Shown: positions 9,789 through 23,120 of the stretch, in pieces
How positions within the stretch are numbered: position 1 is the stretch's first letter
How the letters are laid out: each line of letters opens with the position of its first letter
Assembly (NCBI GenBank): GCA_958298945.1
Contig: OY282610.1
Location: 52,893,667 to 52,957,666, forward strand
Length of the DNA: 64,000 bases
Reading direction: 5' to 3'
From: Atherix ibis
Lineage: Eukaryota; Arthropoda; Insecta; Diptera; Athericidae
Translations under genes and position numbers: made by a program
The notes under the pieces: generated by a model
The model's input: only the letters and a program-made list of their open reading frames with translations
Told to the model about the DNA's origin: nothing
The model's database searches: none

Positions 9789-11591
9789 ATGAATTTTTTC
9801 TCAAAATCACCAACAAAAATTTATCCAGAAAGGATATTCTCATTCCAATCGAGAAAATATGTATTGGAGAAGCTTTGCCTGAAAGTACGCAATGACACCA
9901 TAAAAACAATTCTAAAAACCTTAATTTGTATACAAAAAAAAACGAATTTTAAGAAAGAAAACTATAAATTTTATGAATTTTTTCTCAAAATCACCAACAA
10001 CAATTTATCCAGAAAGGATATTCTCATTCCAATCGAGAAAATATGTATTGGAGAAGCTTTGCCTGAAAGTACGCAATGACACCATAAAAACAATTCTAAA
10101 AACCTTAATTTGTATACAAAAAAAAACGAATTTTAGGAAAGAAAACTATAAATTTTATGAATTTTTTCTCAAAATCACCAACAAAAATTTATCCAGAAAG
10201 GATATTCTCATTCCAATCGAGAAAATATGCATTGGAGAAGCTTTGCCTAAAAGTACGCAATGACACCATAAAAACCGTTCTAAAAACCTTAATTTTTATA
10301 CAAAAAAACGAATTTTAATAAAGAAAACAATTAATTTTATGAATTTTTTCTCAAAATCACCAACAAAAATTTATCCAGAAAGGATATTCTCATTCCAATC
10401 GAGAAAATATGCATTGGAAAAGCTTTGCCTAAAAGTACGCAATGACACCATAAAAACCGTTCTAAAAACCTTAATTTTTATACAAAAAAAACGAATTTTA
10501 AGAAAGAAAACCATAAATTTTATGAATTTTTTCTCAAAATCACCAACAAAAATTTATCCAGAAATGATATTCTCATTCCAATCGAGAAAATATGCATTGG
10601 AGAAGCTTTGCCTGAAAGTACGCAATGACACCATAAAAACAATTCTAAAAACCTTAATTTTTATGCAAAAAAAATGAATTTTAAGAAAGAAAACCATAAA
10701 TTTTATGAATTTTTTCTCAAAACCACCAACAAAAATTTATCCAGAAAGAATTTTCTCATTCCAATGAGAATAATATGAATTGGAGAAGCTTTGCCTCAAA
10801 GTGCACAATCATACCCCAAACAAACATCTCCAAAAAACCACCATTTTCATAGAGAAAAACAAATTTTAAGAGAAAGTGGACTCAGTGTAATAATTGTTGC
10901 CTCCTATTTTTTGAGAAAACTGGGTGCCTGGTGTAAAAATTGGATTTTCGTGAATATTGTCACAAATTTTCGAATTTTTGTGGTTTTTTGCATATCTTTA
11001 GGTGGTCAATTTATTTTGCTTTCAGTAAATAAAAAATTTAATTTTAGGCAATTTTTTTTTAATAGTGCTCACAAAAATTTATTCTGAAAGGATATTCCTT
11101 TTTCGATCAGGATAATATGGATCTAGAAGGCTATGTTAAAGTGTATGTAATGAAACCATGAAACAAATTGCCATTTTTATCCAAAAAAGCAAACTTTATT
11201 TTTAAAAAAATACAGCGAACTTTAGGTATTTTTTTTAAAACGCCTGGAAAAAATTTTCCTGTAAGGACTTTTTTAGTCCGATCAGGATAATAAGAATAAT
11301 TATTAGTTTCACATATGTATGCGCATTAACATCATTAAACAAATTTTCGAAAAAATTTCCTTTTTCATAGAAAAATAGAAATTTAAAAAAAAATTTAATG
11401 ATCTTTTGGCAAATTTTTCTCAAAACTCCCACCGAAATTTATCGTGACATGTCATTTTCCTTCCAATCATTATATTAAGAGTCATAGAAAATTTGTCTGA
11501 AAGTGTGCAATGACACCACAAAATAAATTCTAAAAAACCTTAATTTTTATACAAAAAAAAACGAATTTTAATAAAGAAAACTATTAATTTT
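9789..11591. repeat. HOR unit U7: full 5 canonical monomers + core
   Basis: A 1,803-bp unit with order a-b-c-d-e; the core is 10705-11591. The second monomer contains the rare caacaacaattt (near 9996), shared only with U12 near 17916. D1 has a private cctcaaagtgc, and D4 has a private catagaaaatttgtctg near 11483. Confidence 0.93.
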
Positions 11592-12846
11592 ATGAATTTT
11601 TTCTCAAAATCACCAACAAAAATTTATCCAGAAAGGATATTCTCATTCCAATCGAGAAAATATGTATTGAAGAAGCTTTGCCTGAAAGTACGCAATGACA
11701 CCATAAAAACAATTCTAAAAACCTTAATTTGTATACAAAAAAAAAACGAATTTTAAAAATGAAAACTATAAATTTTATGAATTTTTTCTCAAAATCACCA
11801 ACAAAAATTTATCCAGAAAGGATATTCTCATTCCAATCGAGAAAATATGTATTGGAGAAGCTTTGCCTGAAAGTACGCAATGACACCATAAAAACAATTC
11901 TAAAAACCTTAATTTTTGTACAAAAAAAATGAATTTTAAGAAAGAAAACCATAAATTTTATGAATTTTTTCTCAAAACCACCAACAAAAATTTATCCAGA
12001 AAGAATTTTCTCATTCCAATGGGAATAATATGAATTGGAGAAGCTTTGCCTGAAAGTGCACAATCATACCCCAAACAAACATCTCCAAAAAACCACCATT
12101 TTCATAGAGAAAAACAAATTTTAAGAGAAAGTGGACTCAGTGTAATAATTGTTGCCTCCTATTTTTTGAGAAAACTGGGTGCCTGGTGTAAAAATTGGAT
12201 TTTCGTGAATATTGTCACAAATTTTCGAATTTTTGTGGTTTTTTGCATATCTTTAGGTGGTCAATTTATTTTGCTTTCAGTAAATAAAAAATTTAATTTT
12301 AGGCAATTTTTTTTTAATAGTGCTCACAAAAATTTATTCTGAAAGGATATTCCTTTTTCGATCAGGATAATATGGATCTTGAAGGCTATGTTAAAGTGTA
12401 TGTAATGAAACCATGAAACAAATTGCCATTTTTATCCAAAAAAACAAACTTTATTTTTTAAAAAATACAGCGAACTTTAGGTATTTTTTTTTAAAACGCC
12501 TGGAAAAAATTTTCCTGTAAGGACTTTTTTAGTCCGATTAGGATAATAAGAATAATTATTAGTTTCACATATGTATGCGCATTAACATCATTAAACAAAT
12601 TTTCGAAAAAATTTCCTTTTTCATAGAAAAATAGAAATTTAAAAAAAAATTTAATGATCTTTTGGCAAATTTTTCTCAAAACTCCCACCGAAATTTATCG
12701 TGACATGTCATTTTCCTTCCAATCATTATATTAAGAGTCATAGAAGGTTTGCCTGAAAGTGTGCAATGACACCACAAAATAAATTCTAAAAAACCTTAAT
12801 TTTTATACAAAAAAAACGAATTTTAATAAAGAAAACAATTAATTTT
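11592..12846. repeat. HOR unit U8: 2 canonical monomers + core (short class)
   Basis: At 1,255 bp this is among the shortest HORs. The first monomer has tattgaagaagc and an aaaaatgaaaactat tail. The second ends with tttttgtac and the e-type atgaatttt, so it is an a/e chimera. The core is 11960-12846. The tattgaag and tttttgtac variants link it to U10, U11 and U13. Confidence 0.92.
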
Positions 12847-14649
12847 ATGAATTTTTTCTCAAAATCACCAACAAAAATTTATCCAGAAAGGATATTCTCA
12901 TTCCAATCGAGAAAATATGTATTGGAGAAGCTTTGCCTGAAAGTACGCAATGACACCATAAAAACAATTCTAAAAACCTTAATTTGTATACAAAAAAAAA
13001 CGAATTTTAAGAAAGAAAACTATAAATTTTATGAATTTTTTCTCAAAATCACCAACAAAAATTTATCCAGAAAGGATATTCTCATTCCAATCGAGAAAAT
13101 ATGTATTGGAGAAGCTTTGCCTGAAAGTACGCAATGACACCATAAAAACAATTCTAAAAACCTTAATTTGTATACAAAAAAAACGAATTTTAGGAAAGAA
13201 AACTATAAATTTTATGAATTTTTTCTCAAAATCACCAACAAAAATTTATCCAGAAAGGATATTCTCATTCCAATCGAGAAAATATGCATTGGAGAAGCTT
13301 TGCCTAAAAGTACGCAATGACACCACAAAAACCGTTCTAAAAACCTTAATTTTTATACAAAAAAAACGAATTTTAATAAAGAAAACAATTAATTTTATGA
13401 ATTTTTTCTCAAAATCACCAACAAAAATTTATCCAGAAAGGATATTCTCATTCCAATCGAAAAAATATGCATTGGAGAAGCTTTGCCTAAAAGTACGCAA
13501 TGACACCATAAAAACCGTTCTAAAAACCTTAATTTTTATACAAAAAAAACGAATTTTAAGAAAGAAAACCATAAATTTTATGAATTTTTTCTCAAAATCG
13601 CCAACAAAAATTTATCCAGAAATTATATTCTCATTCCAATCGAGAAAATATGCATTGGAGAAGCTTTGCCTGAAAGTACGCAATGACACCATAAAAACAA
13701 TTCTAAAAACCTTAATTTTTATACAAAAAAAATGAATTTTAAGAAAGAAAACCATAAATTTTATGAATTTTTTCTCAAAACCACCAACAAAAATTTATCC
13801 AGAAAGAATTTTCTCATTCCAATGAGAATAATATGAATTGGAGAAGCTTTGCCTGAAAGTGCACAATCATACCCCAAACAAACATCTCCAAAAAACCACC
13901 ATTTTCATAGAGAAAAACAAATTTTAAGAGAAAGTGGACTCAGTGTAATAATTGTTGCCTCCTATTTTTTGAGAAAACTGGGTGCCTGGTGTAAAAATTG
14001 GATTTTCGTGAATATTGTCACAAATTTTCGAATTTTTGTGGTTTTTTGCATATCTTTAGGTGGTCAATTTATTTTGCTTTCAGTAAATAAAAAATTTAAT
14101 TTTAGGTAATTTTTTTTAATAGTGCTCACAAAAATTTATTCTGAAAGGATATTCCTTTTTCGATCAGGATAATATGGATCTAGAAGGCTATGTTAAAGTG
14201 TATGTAATGAAACCATGAAACAAATTGCCATTTTTATCCAAAAAAGCAAACTTTATTTTTAAAAAAATACAGCGAACTTTAGGTATTTTTTTTTAAAACG
14301 CCTGGAAAAAATTTTCCTGTAAGGACTTTTTTAGTCCGATCAGGATAATAAGAATAATTATTAGTTTCACATATGTATGCGCATTAACATCATTAAACAA
14401 ATTTTCGAAAAAATTTCCTTTTTCATAGAAAAATAGAAATTTAAAAAAAAATTTAATGATCTTTTGGCAAATTTTTCTCAAAACTCCCACCGAAATTTAT
14501 CGTGACATGTCATTTTCCTTCCAATCATTATATTAAGAGTCATAGAAGGTTTGCCTGAAAGTGTGCAATGACACCACAAAATAAATTCTAAAAAACCTTA
14601 ATTTTTATACAAAAAAAAACGAATTTTAATAAAGAAAACAATTAATTTT
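12847..14649. repeat. HOR unit U9: full 5 canonical monomers + core
   Basis: A 1,803-bp unit with order a-b-c-d-e. Because several of its monomers are 183 bp, one frame stays open from 13031 to 13735, but this is a length effect. Its e monomer has the agaaattatattc variant. The core is 13763-14649, with taggtaattttttt at the X/D2 boundary. Confidence 0.93.
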
Positions 14650-16269
14650 ATGAATTTTTTCTCAAAATCACCAACAAAAATTTATCCAGAAAGGATATTC
14701 TCATTCCAATCGAGAAAATATGTATTGAAGAAGCTTTGCCTGAAAGTACGCAATGACACCATAAAAACAATTCTTAAAACCTTAATTTGTATACACAAAA
14801 AAAACGAATTTTAGGAAAGAAAACTATAAATTTTATGAATTTTTTCTCAAAATCACCAACAAAAATTTATCCAGAAAGGATATTCTCATTCCAATCGAGA
14901 AAATATGCATTGGAGAAGCTTTGCCTAAAAGTACGCAATGACACCATAAAAACCGTTCTAAAAACCTTAATTTTTATACAAAAAAACGAATTTTAAGAAT
15001 GAAAACTATAAATTTTATGAATTTTTTCTCAAAATCACCAACAAAAATTTATCCAGAAAGGATATTCTCATTCCAATCGAGAAAATATGTATTGGAGAAG
15101 CTTTGCCTGAAAGTACGCAATGACACCATAAAAACAATTCTAAAAACCTTAATTTGTATACAAAAAAAAACGAATTTTAGGAAAGAAAACTATAAATTTT
15201 ATGAATTTTTTCTCAAAATCACCAACAAAAATTTATCCAGAAAGGATATTCTCATTCCAATCAAGAAAATATGCATTGGAGAAGCTTTGCCTGAAAGTAC
15301 GCAACGACACCATAAAAACAATTCTAAAAACCTTAATTTTTGTACAAAAAAAATGAATTTTAAGAAAGAAAACCATAAATTTTATGAATTTTTTCTCAAA
15401 ACCACCAACAAAAATTTATCCAGAAAGAATTTTCTCATTCCAATGAGAATAATATGAATTGGAGAAGCTTTGCCTGAAAGTGCACAATCATACCCCAAAC
15501 AAACATCTCCAAAAACCACCATTTTCATAGAGAAAAACAAATTTTAAGAGAAAGTGGACTCAGTGTAATAATTGTTGCCTCCTATTTTTTGAGAAAACTG
15601 GGTGCCTGGTGTAAAAATTGGATTTTCGTGAATATTGTCACAAATTTTCGAATTTTTGTGGTTTTTTGCATATCTTTAGGTGGTCAATTTATTTTGCTTT
15701 CAGTAAATAAAAAATTTAATTTTAGGCAATTTTTTTTTAATAGTGCTCACAAAAATTTATTCTGAAAGGATATTCCTTTTTCGATCAGGATAATATGGAT
15801 CTAGAAGGCTATGTTAAAGTGTATGTAATGAAACCATGAAACAAATTGCCATTTTTATCCAAAAAAGCAAACTTTATTTTTAAAAAAATACAGCGAACTT
15901 TAGGTATTTTTTTTAAAACGCCTGGAAAAAATTTTCCTGTAAGGACTTTTTTAGTCCGATCAGGATAATAAGAATAATTATTAGTTTCACATATGTATGC
16001 GCATTAACATCATTAAACAAATTTTCGAAAAAATTTCCTTTTTCATAGAAAAATAGAAATTTAAAAAAAAATTTAATGATCTTTTGGCAAATTTTTCTCA
16101 AAACTCCCACCGAAATTTATCGTGACATGTCATTTTCCTTCCAATCATTATATTAAGAGTCATAGAAGGTTTGCCTGAAAGTGTGCAATGACACCACAAA
16201 ATAAATTCTAAAAAACCTTAATTTTTATACAAAAAAAAATGAATTTTAATAAAGAAAACAATTAATTTT
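14650..16269. repeat. HOR unit U10: 4 canonical monomers + core
   Basis: The first monomer has tattgaagaagc. Later monomers show aagaatgaaaactat and aggaaag tails, and the last ends with tttttgtac. The core is 15384-16269 and D1 is one A short (ctccaaaaaccacc), which breaks the usual forward frame. Belongs to the 11.6-20.8 kb subfamily. Confidence 0.92.
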
Positions 16270-17707
16270 ATGAATTTTTTCTCAAAATCACCAACAAAAA
16301 TTTATCCAGAAAGGATATTCTCATTCCAATCGAGAAAATATGTATTGAAGAAGCTTTGCCTGAAAGTACGCAATGACACCATAAAAACAATTCTAAAAAC
16401 CTTAATTTGTATACAAAAAAAAAACGAATTTTAAGAATGAAAACTATAAATTTTATGAATTTTTTCTCAAAATCACCAACAAAAATTTATCCAGAAAGGA
16501 TATTCTCATTCCAATCGAGAAAATATGTATTGGAGAAGCTTTGCCTGAAAGTACGCAATGACACCATAAAAACAATTCTAAAAACCTTAATTTGTATACA
16601 AAAAAAAACGAATTTTAGGAAAGAAAACTATAAATTTTATGAATTTTTTCTCAAAATCACCAACAAAAATTTATCCAGAAAGGATATTCTCATTCCAATC
16701 GAGAAAATATGCATTGGAGAAGCTTTGCCTGAAAGTACGCAATGACACCATAAAAACAATTCTAAAAACCTTAATTTTTGTACAAAAAAAATGAATTTTA
16801 AGAAAGAAAACTATAAATTTTATGAATTTTTTCTCAAAACCACCAACAAAAATTTATCCAGAAAGAATTTTCTCATTCCAATGAGAATAATATGAATTGG
16901 AGAAGCTTTGCCTGAAAGTGCACAATCATACCCCAAACAAACATCTCCAAAAAACCACCATTTTCATAGAGAAAAACAAATTTTAAGAGAAAGTGGACTC
17001 AGTGTAATAATTGTTGCCTCCTATTTTTTGAGAAAACTGGGTGCCTGGTGTAAAAATTGGATTTTCGTGAATATTGTCACAAATTTTCGAATTTTTGTGG
17101 TTTTTTACATATCCTTATGTGGTCAATTTATTTTGCTTTCAGTAAATAAAAAATTTAATTTTAGGCAATTTTTTTTTAATAGTGCTCACAAAAATTTATT
17201 CTGAAAGGATATTCCTTTTTCGATCAGGATAATATGGATCTAGAAGGCTATGTAAAAGTGTATGTAATGAAACCATGAAACAAATTGCCATTTTTATCCA
17301 AAAAAGCAAACTTTATTTTTAAAAAAATACAGCGAACTTTAGGTATTTTTTTTTAAAACGCCTGGAAAAAATTTTCCTGTAAGGACTTTTTTAGTCCGAT
17401 CAGGATAATAAGAATAATTATTAGTTTCACATATGTATGCGCATTAACATCATTAAACAAATTTTCGAAAAAATTTCCTTTTTCATAGAAAAATAGAAAT
17501 TTAAAAAAAATTTAATGATCTTTTGGCAAATTTTTCTCAAAACTCCCACCGAAATTTATCGTGACATGTCATTTTCCTTCCAATCATTATATTAAGAGTC
17601 ATAGAAGGTTTGCCTGAAAGTGTGCAATGACACCACAAAATAAATTCTAAAAAACCTTAATTTTTATACAAAAAAAACGAATTTTAATAAAGAAAACAAT
17701 TAATTTT
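16270..17707. repeat. HOR unit U11: 3 canonical monomers + core
   Basis: A 1,438-bp unit: first monomer with tattgaag and an aagaatgaaaactat tail, a b-like middle monomer, and a last monomer with tttttgtac. The core is 16822-17707. Block X has private changes near 17107 (acatatccttatgtggtc), and D2 has ctatgtaaaagtg. Confidence 0.92.
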
Positions 17708-19330
17708 ATGAATTTTTTCTCAAAATCACCAACAAAAATTTATCCAGAAAGGATATTCTCATTCCAATCGAGAAAATATGTATTGGAGAAGCTTTGCCTG
17801 AAAGTACGCAATGACACCATAAAAACAATTCTAAAAACCTTAATTTGTATACAAAAAAAAACGAATTTTAAGAAAGAAAACTATAAATTTTATGAATTTT
17901 TTCTCAAAATCACCAACAACAATTTATCCAGAAAGGATATTCTCATTCCAATCGAGAAAATATGTATTGGAGAAGCTTTGCCTGAAAGTACGCAATGACA
18001 CCATAAAAACAATTCTAAAAACCTTAATTTTTATACAAAAAAAACGAATTTTAATAAAGAAAACAATTAATTTTATGAATTTTTTCTCAAAATCACCAAC
18101 AAAAATTTATCCAGAAAGGATATTCTCATTCCAATCGAGAAAATATGCATTGGAGAAGCTTTGCCTAAAAGTACGCAATGACACCATAAAAACCGTTCTA
18201 AAAACCTTAATTTTTATACAAAAAAAAACGAATTTTAAGAAAGAAAACCATAAATTTTATGAATTTTTTCTCAAAATCACCAACAAAAATTTATCCAGAA
18301 ATGATATTCTCATTCCAATCGAGAAAATATGCATTGGAGAAGGCTTGCCTGAAAGTACGCAATGACACCATAAAAACAATTCTAAAAACCTTAATTTTTA
18401 TACAAAAAAAATGAATTTTAAGAAAGAAAACCATAAATTTTATGAATTTTTTCTCAAAACCACCAACAAAAATTTATCCAGACAGAATTTTCTCATTCCA
18501 ATGAGAATAATATGAATTGGAGAAGCTTTGCCTGAAAGTGCACAATCATACCCCAAACAAACATCTCCAAAAAACCACCATTTTCATAGAGAAAAACAAA
18601 TTTTAAGAGAAAGTGAACTCAGTGTAATAATTGTTGCCTCCTATTTTTTGAGAAAACTGGGTGCCTGGTGTAAAAATTTGATTTTCGTGAATATTGTCAC
18701 AAATTTTCGAATTTTTGTGGTTTTTTGCATATCTTTAGGTGGTCAATTTATTTTGCTTTCAGTAAATAAAAAATTTAATTTTAGGCAATTTTTTTTTAAT
18801 AGTGCTCACAAAAATTTATTCTGAAAGGATATTCCTTTTTCGATCAGGATAATATGGATCTAGAAGGCTATGTTAAAGTGTATGTAATGAAACCATGAAA
18901 CAAATTGCAATTTTTATCCAAAAAAGCAAACTTTATTTTAAAAAAAATACAGCGAACTTTAGGTATTTTTTTTTAAAACGCCTGGAAAAAATTTTCCTGT
19001 AAGGACTTTTTTAGTCCGATCAGGATAATAAGAATAATTATTAGTTTCACATATGTATGCGCATTAACATCATTAAACAAATTTTCGAAAAAATTTCCTT
19101 TTTCATAGAAAAATAGAAATTTAAAAAAAAATTTAATGATCTTTTGGCAAATTTTTCTCAAAACTCCCACCGAAATTTATCGTGACATGTCATTTTCCTT
19201 CCAATCATTATATTAAGAGTCATAGAAGGTTTGCCTGAAAGTGTGCAATGACACCACAAAATAAATTCTAAAAAACCTTAATTTTTATACAAAAAAAAAA
19301 CGAATTTTAATAAAGAAAACAATAAATTTT
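17708..19330. repeat. HOR unit U12: 4 canonical monomers + core
   Basis: The first monomer is type a. The second, at 17892, is a chimera whose left part is b-like with caacaacaattt (shared with U7), and whose right part has tttttatac and a c-type tail. Types d and e follow. The last monomer has gagaaggcttgcct. The core is 18442-19330, with agtgaactcag and aaaatttgatt as private changes. Confidence 0.92.
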
Positions 19331-20769
19331 ATGAATTTTTTCTCAAAATCACCAACAAAAATTTATCCAGAAAGGATATTCTCATTCCAATCGAGAAAAT
19401 ATGTATTGAAGAAGTTTTGCCTGAAAGTACGCAATGACACCATAAAAACAATTCTAAAAACCTTAATTTGTATACAAAAAAAAACGAATTTTAAGAATGA
19501 AAACTATAAATTTTATGAATTTTTTCTCAAAATCACCAACAAAAATTTATCCAGAAAGGATATTCTCATTCCAATCGAGAAAATATGTATTGGAGAAGCT
19601 TTGCCTGAAAGTACGCAATGACACCATAAAAACAATTCTAAAAACCTTAATTTGTATACAAAAAAAAAACGAATTTTAGGAAAGAAAACTATAAATTTTA
19701 TGAATTTTTTCTCAAAATCACCAACAAAAATTTATCCAGAAAGGATATTCTCATTCCAATCGAGAAAATATGCATTGGAGAAGCTTTGCCTGAAAGTACG
19801 CAATGACACCATAAAAACAATTCTAAAAACCTTAATTTTTGTACAAAAAAAATTAATTTTAAGAAAGAAAACCATAAATTTTATGAATTTTTTCTCAAAA
19901 CCACCAACAAAAATTTATCCAGAAAGAATTTTCTCATTCCAATGAGAATAATATGAATTGGAGAAGCTTTGCCTGAAAGTGCACAATCATACCCCAAACA
20001 AACATCTCCAAAAAACCACCATTTTCATAGAGAAAAACAAATTTTAAGAGAAAGTGGACTCAGTGTAATAATTGTTGCCTCCTATTTTTTGAGAAAACTG
20101 GGTGCCTGGTGTAAAAATTGGATTTTCGTGAATATTGTCACAAATTTTCGAATTTTTGTGGTTTTTTGCATATCTTTAGGTGGTCAATTTATTTTGCTTT
20201 CAGTAAATAAAAAAATTAATTTTAGGCAATTTTTTTTTAATAGTGCTCACAAAAATTTATTCTGAAAGGATATTCCTTTTTCGATCAGGATAATATGGAT
20301 CTAGAAGGCTATGTTAAAGTGTATGTAATGAAACCATGAAACAAATTGCCATTTTTATCCAAAAAAGCAAACTTTATTTTTAAAAAAATACAGCGAACTT
20401 TAGGTATTTTTTTTTAAAACGCCTGGAAACAATTTTCCTGTAAGGACTTTTTTAGTCCGATCAGGATAATAAGAATAATTATTAGTTTCACATATGTATG
20501 CGCATTAACATCATTAAACAAATTTTCGAAAAAATTTCCTTTTTCATAGAAAAATAGAAATTAAAAAAAAAGTTTAATGATCTTTTGGCAAATTTTTCTC
20601 AAAACTCCCACCGAAATTTATCGTGACATGTCATTTTCCTTCCAATCATTATATTTAGAGTCATAGAAGGTTTGCCTGAAAGTGTGCAATGAGACCACAA
20701 AATAAATTCTAAAAAACCTTAATTTTTATACAAAAAAAACGAATTTTAATAAAGAAAACAATTAATTTT
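19331..20769. repeat. HOR unit U13: 3 canonical monomers + core
   Basis: A 1,439-bp unit of the tattgaag / tttttgtac subfamily. The last monomer ends with aaattaattttaag in place of aaatgaattttaag. Block X has aaaaaattaattttag, and D3 has ctggaaacaattttcc with aaattaaaaaaaaagttt. These core variants recur in U14. Confidence 0.92.
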
Positions 20770-23120
20770 ATGAATTTTTCTCAAAATCACCAACAAAAAT
20801 TTATCCAGAAAGGATATTCTCATTCCAATCGAGAAAATATGCATTGGAGAAGCTTTGCCTAAAAGTACGCAATGACACCATAAAAACCGTTCTAAAAACC
20901 TTAATTTTTATACAAAAAAAAACGAATTTTAATAAAGAAAACAATTAATTTTATGAAGTTTTTCTCAAAATCACCAACAAAAATTTATCCAGAAAGGATA
21001 TTCTCATTCCAATCGAGAAAATATGTATTGGAGAAGCTTTGCCTGAAAGTACGCAATGACAGCATAAAAACCGTTCTAAAAACCTTAATTTTTATACAAA
21101 AAAAACGAATTTTAATAAAGAAAACAATTAATTTTATGAATTTTTCTCAAAATCACCAACAAAAATTTATCCAGAAAGGATATTCTCATTCCAATCGAGA
21201 AAATATGCATTGGAGAAGCTTTGCCTAAAAGTACGCAATGACACCATAAAAACCGTTCTAAAAACCTTAATTTTTATACAAAAAAAACGAATTTTAATAA
21301 AGAAAACAATTAATTTTATGAAGTTTTTCTCAAAATCACCAACAAAAATTTATCCAGAAAGGATATTCTCATTCCAATCGAGAAAATATGTATTGGAGAA
21401 GCTTTGCCTGAAAGTACGCAATGACACCATAAAAACAATTCTAAAAACCTTAATTTGTATACAAAAAAAAACGAATTTTAAGAAAGAAAACTATAAATTT
21501 TATGAATTTTTTCTCAAAATCACCAACAAAAATTTATCCAGAAAGGATATTCTCATTCCAATCGAGAAAATATGTATTGGAGAAACTTTGCCTGAAAGTA
21601 CGCAATGACACCATAAAAACAATTCTAAAAACCTTAATTTGTATACAAAAAAAAACGAATTTTAGGAAAGAAAACTATAAATTTTATGAATTTTTTCTCA
21701 AAATCACCAACAAAAATTTATCCAGAAAGGATATTCTCATTCCAATCGAGAAAATATGCATTGGAGAAGCTTTGCCTAAAAGTACGCAATGACAGCATAA
21801 AAACCGTTCTAAAAACCTTAATTTTTATACAAAAAAAACGAATTTTAATAAAGAAAACAATTAATTTTATGAATTTTTCTCAAAATCACCAACAAAAATT
21901 TATCCAGAAAGGATATTCTCATTCCAATCGAGAAAATATGCATTGGAGAAGCTTTGCCTAAAAGTACGCAATGACACCATAAAAACCGTTCTAAAAACCT
22001 TAATTTTTATACAAAAAAAACGAATTTTAAGAAAGAAAACCATAAATTTTATGAATTTTTTCTCAAAATCACCAACAAAAATTTATCCAGAAATGATATT
22101 CTCATTCCAATCGAGAAAATATGCATTGAAAAAGCTTTGCCTGAAAGTACGCAATGACACCATAAAAACAATTCTAAAAACCTTAATTTTTGTACAAAAA
22201 AAATTAATTTTAAGAAAGAAAACCATAAATTTTATGAATTTTTTCTCAAAACCACCAACAAAAATTTATCCAGAAAGAATTTTCTCATTCCAATGAGAAT
22301 AATATGAATTGGAGAAGCTTTGCCTGAAAGTGCACAATCATACCCCAAACAAACATCTCCAAAAAACCACCATTTTCATAGAGAAAAACAAATTTTAAGA
22401 GAAAGTGGACTCAGTGTAATAATTGTTGCCTCCTATTTTTTGAGAAAACTGGGTGCCTGGTGTAAAAATTGGATTTTCGTGAATATTGTCACAAATTTTC
22501 GAATTTTTGTGGTTTTTTGCATATCTTTAGGTGGTCAATTTATTTTGCTTTCAGTAAATAAAAAAATTAATTTTAGGCAATTTTTTTTTAATAGTGCTCA
22601 CAAAAATTTATTCTGAAAGGATATTCCTTTTTCGATCAGGATAATATGGATCTAGAAGGCTATGTTAAAGTGTATGTAATGAAACCATGAAACAAATTGC
22701 CATTTTTATCCAAAAAAGCAAACTTTATTTTTAAAAAAATACAGCGAACTTTAGGTATTTTTTTTTAAAACGCCTGGAAACAATTTTCCTGTAAGGACTT
22801 TTTTAGTCCGATCAGGATAATAAGAATAATTATTAGTTTCACATATGTATGCGCATTAACATCATTAAACAAATTTTCGAAAAAATTTCCTTTTTCATAG
22901 AAAAATAGAAATTAAAAAAAAAGTTTAATGATCTTTTGGCAAATTTTTCTCAAAACTCCCACCGAAATTTATCGTGACATGTCATTTTCCTTCCAATCAT
23001 TATATTTAGAGTCATAGAAGGTTTGCCTGAAAGTGTGCAATGAGACCACAAAATAAATTCTAAAAAACCTTAATTTTTATACAAAAAAAACGAATTTCAA
23101 TAAAGAAAACAATTAATTTT
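20770..23120. repeat. HOR unit U14: 8 canonical monomers + core
   Basis: A 2,351-bp unit. Monomers alternate between copies with one T missing at the start (atgaatttttctc) and copies with atgaagtttttctc, some with gacagcataaaaacc. It ends with the tttttgtac / aaattaatttt monomer and a core like that of U13. U15 is a near-copy in tandem, except for its final monomer and core. Confidence 0.92.
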
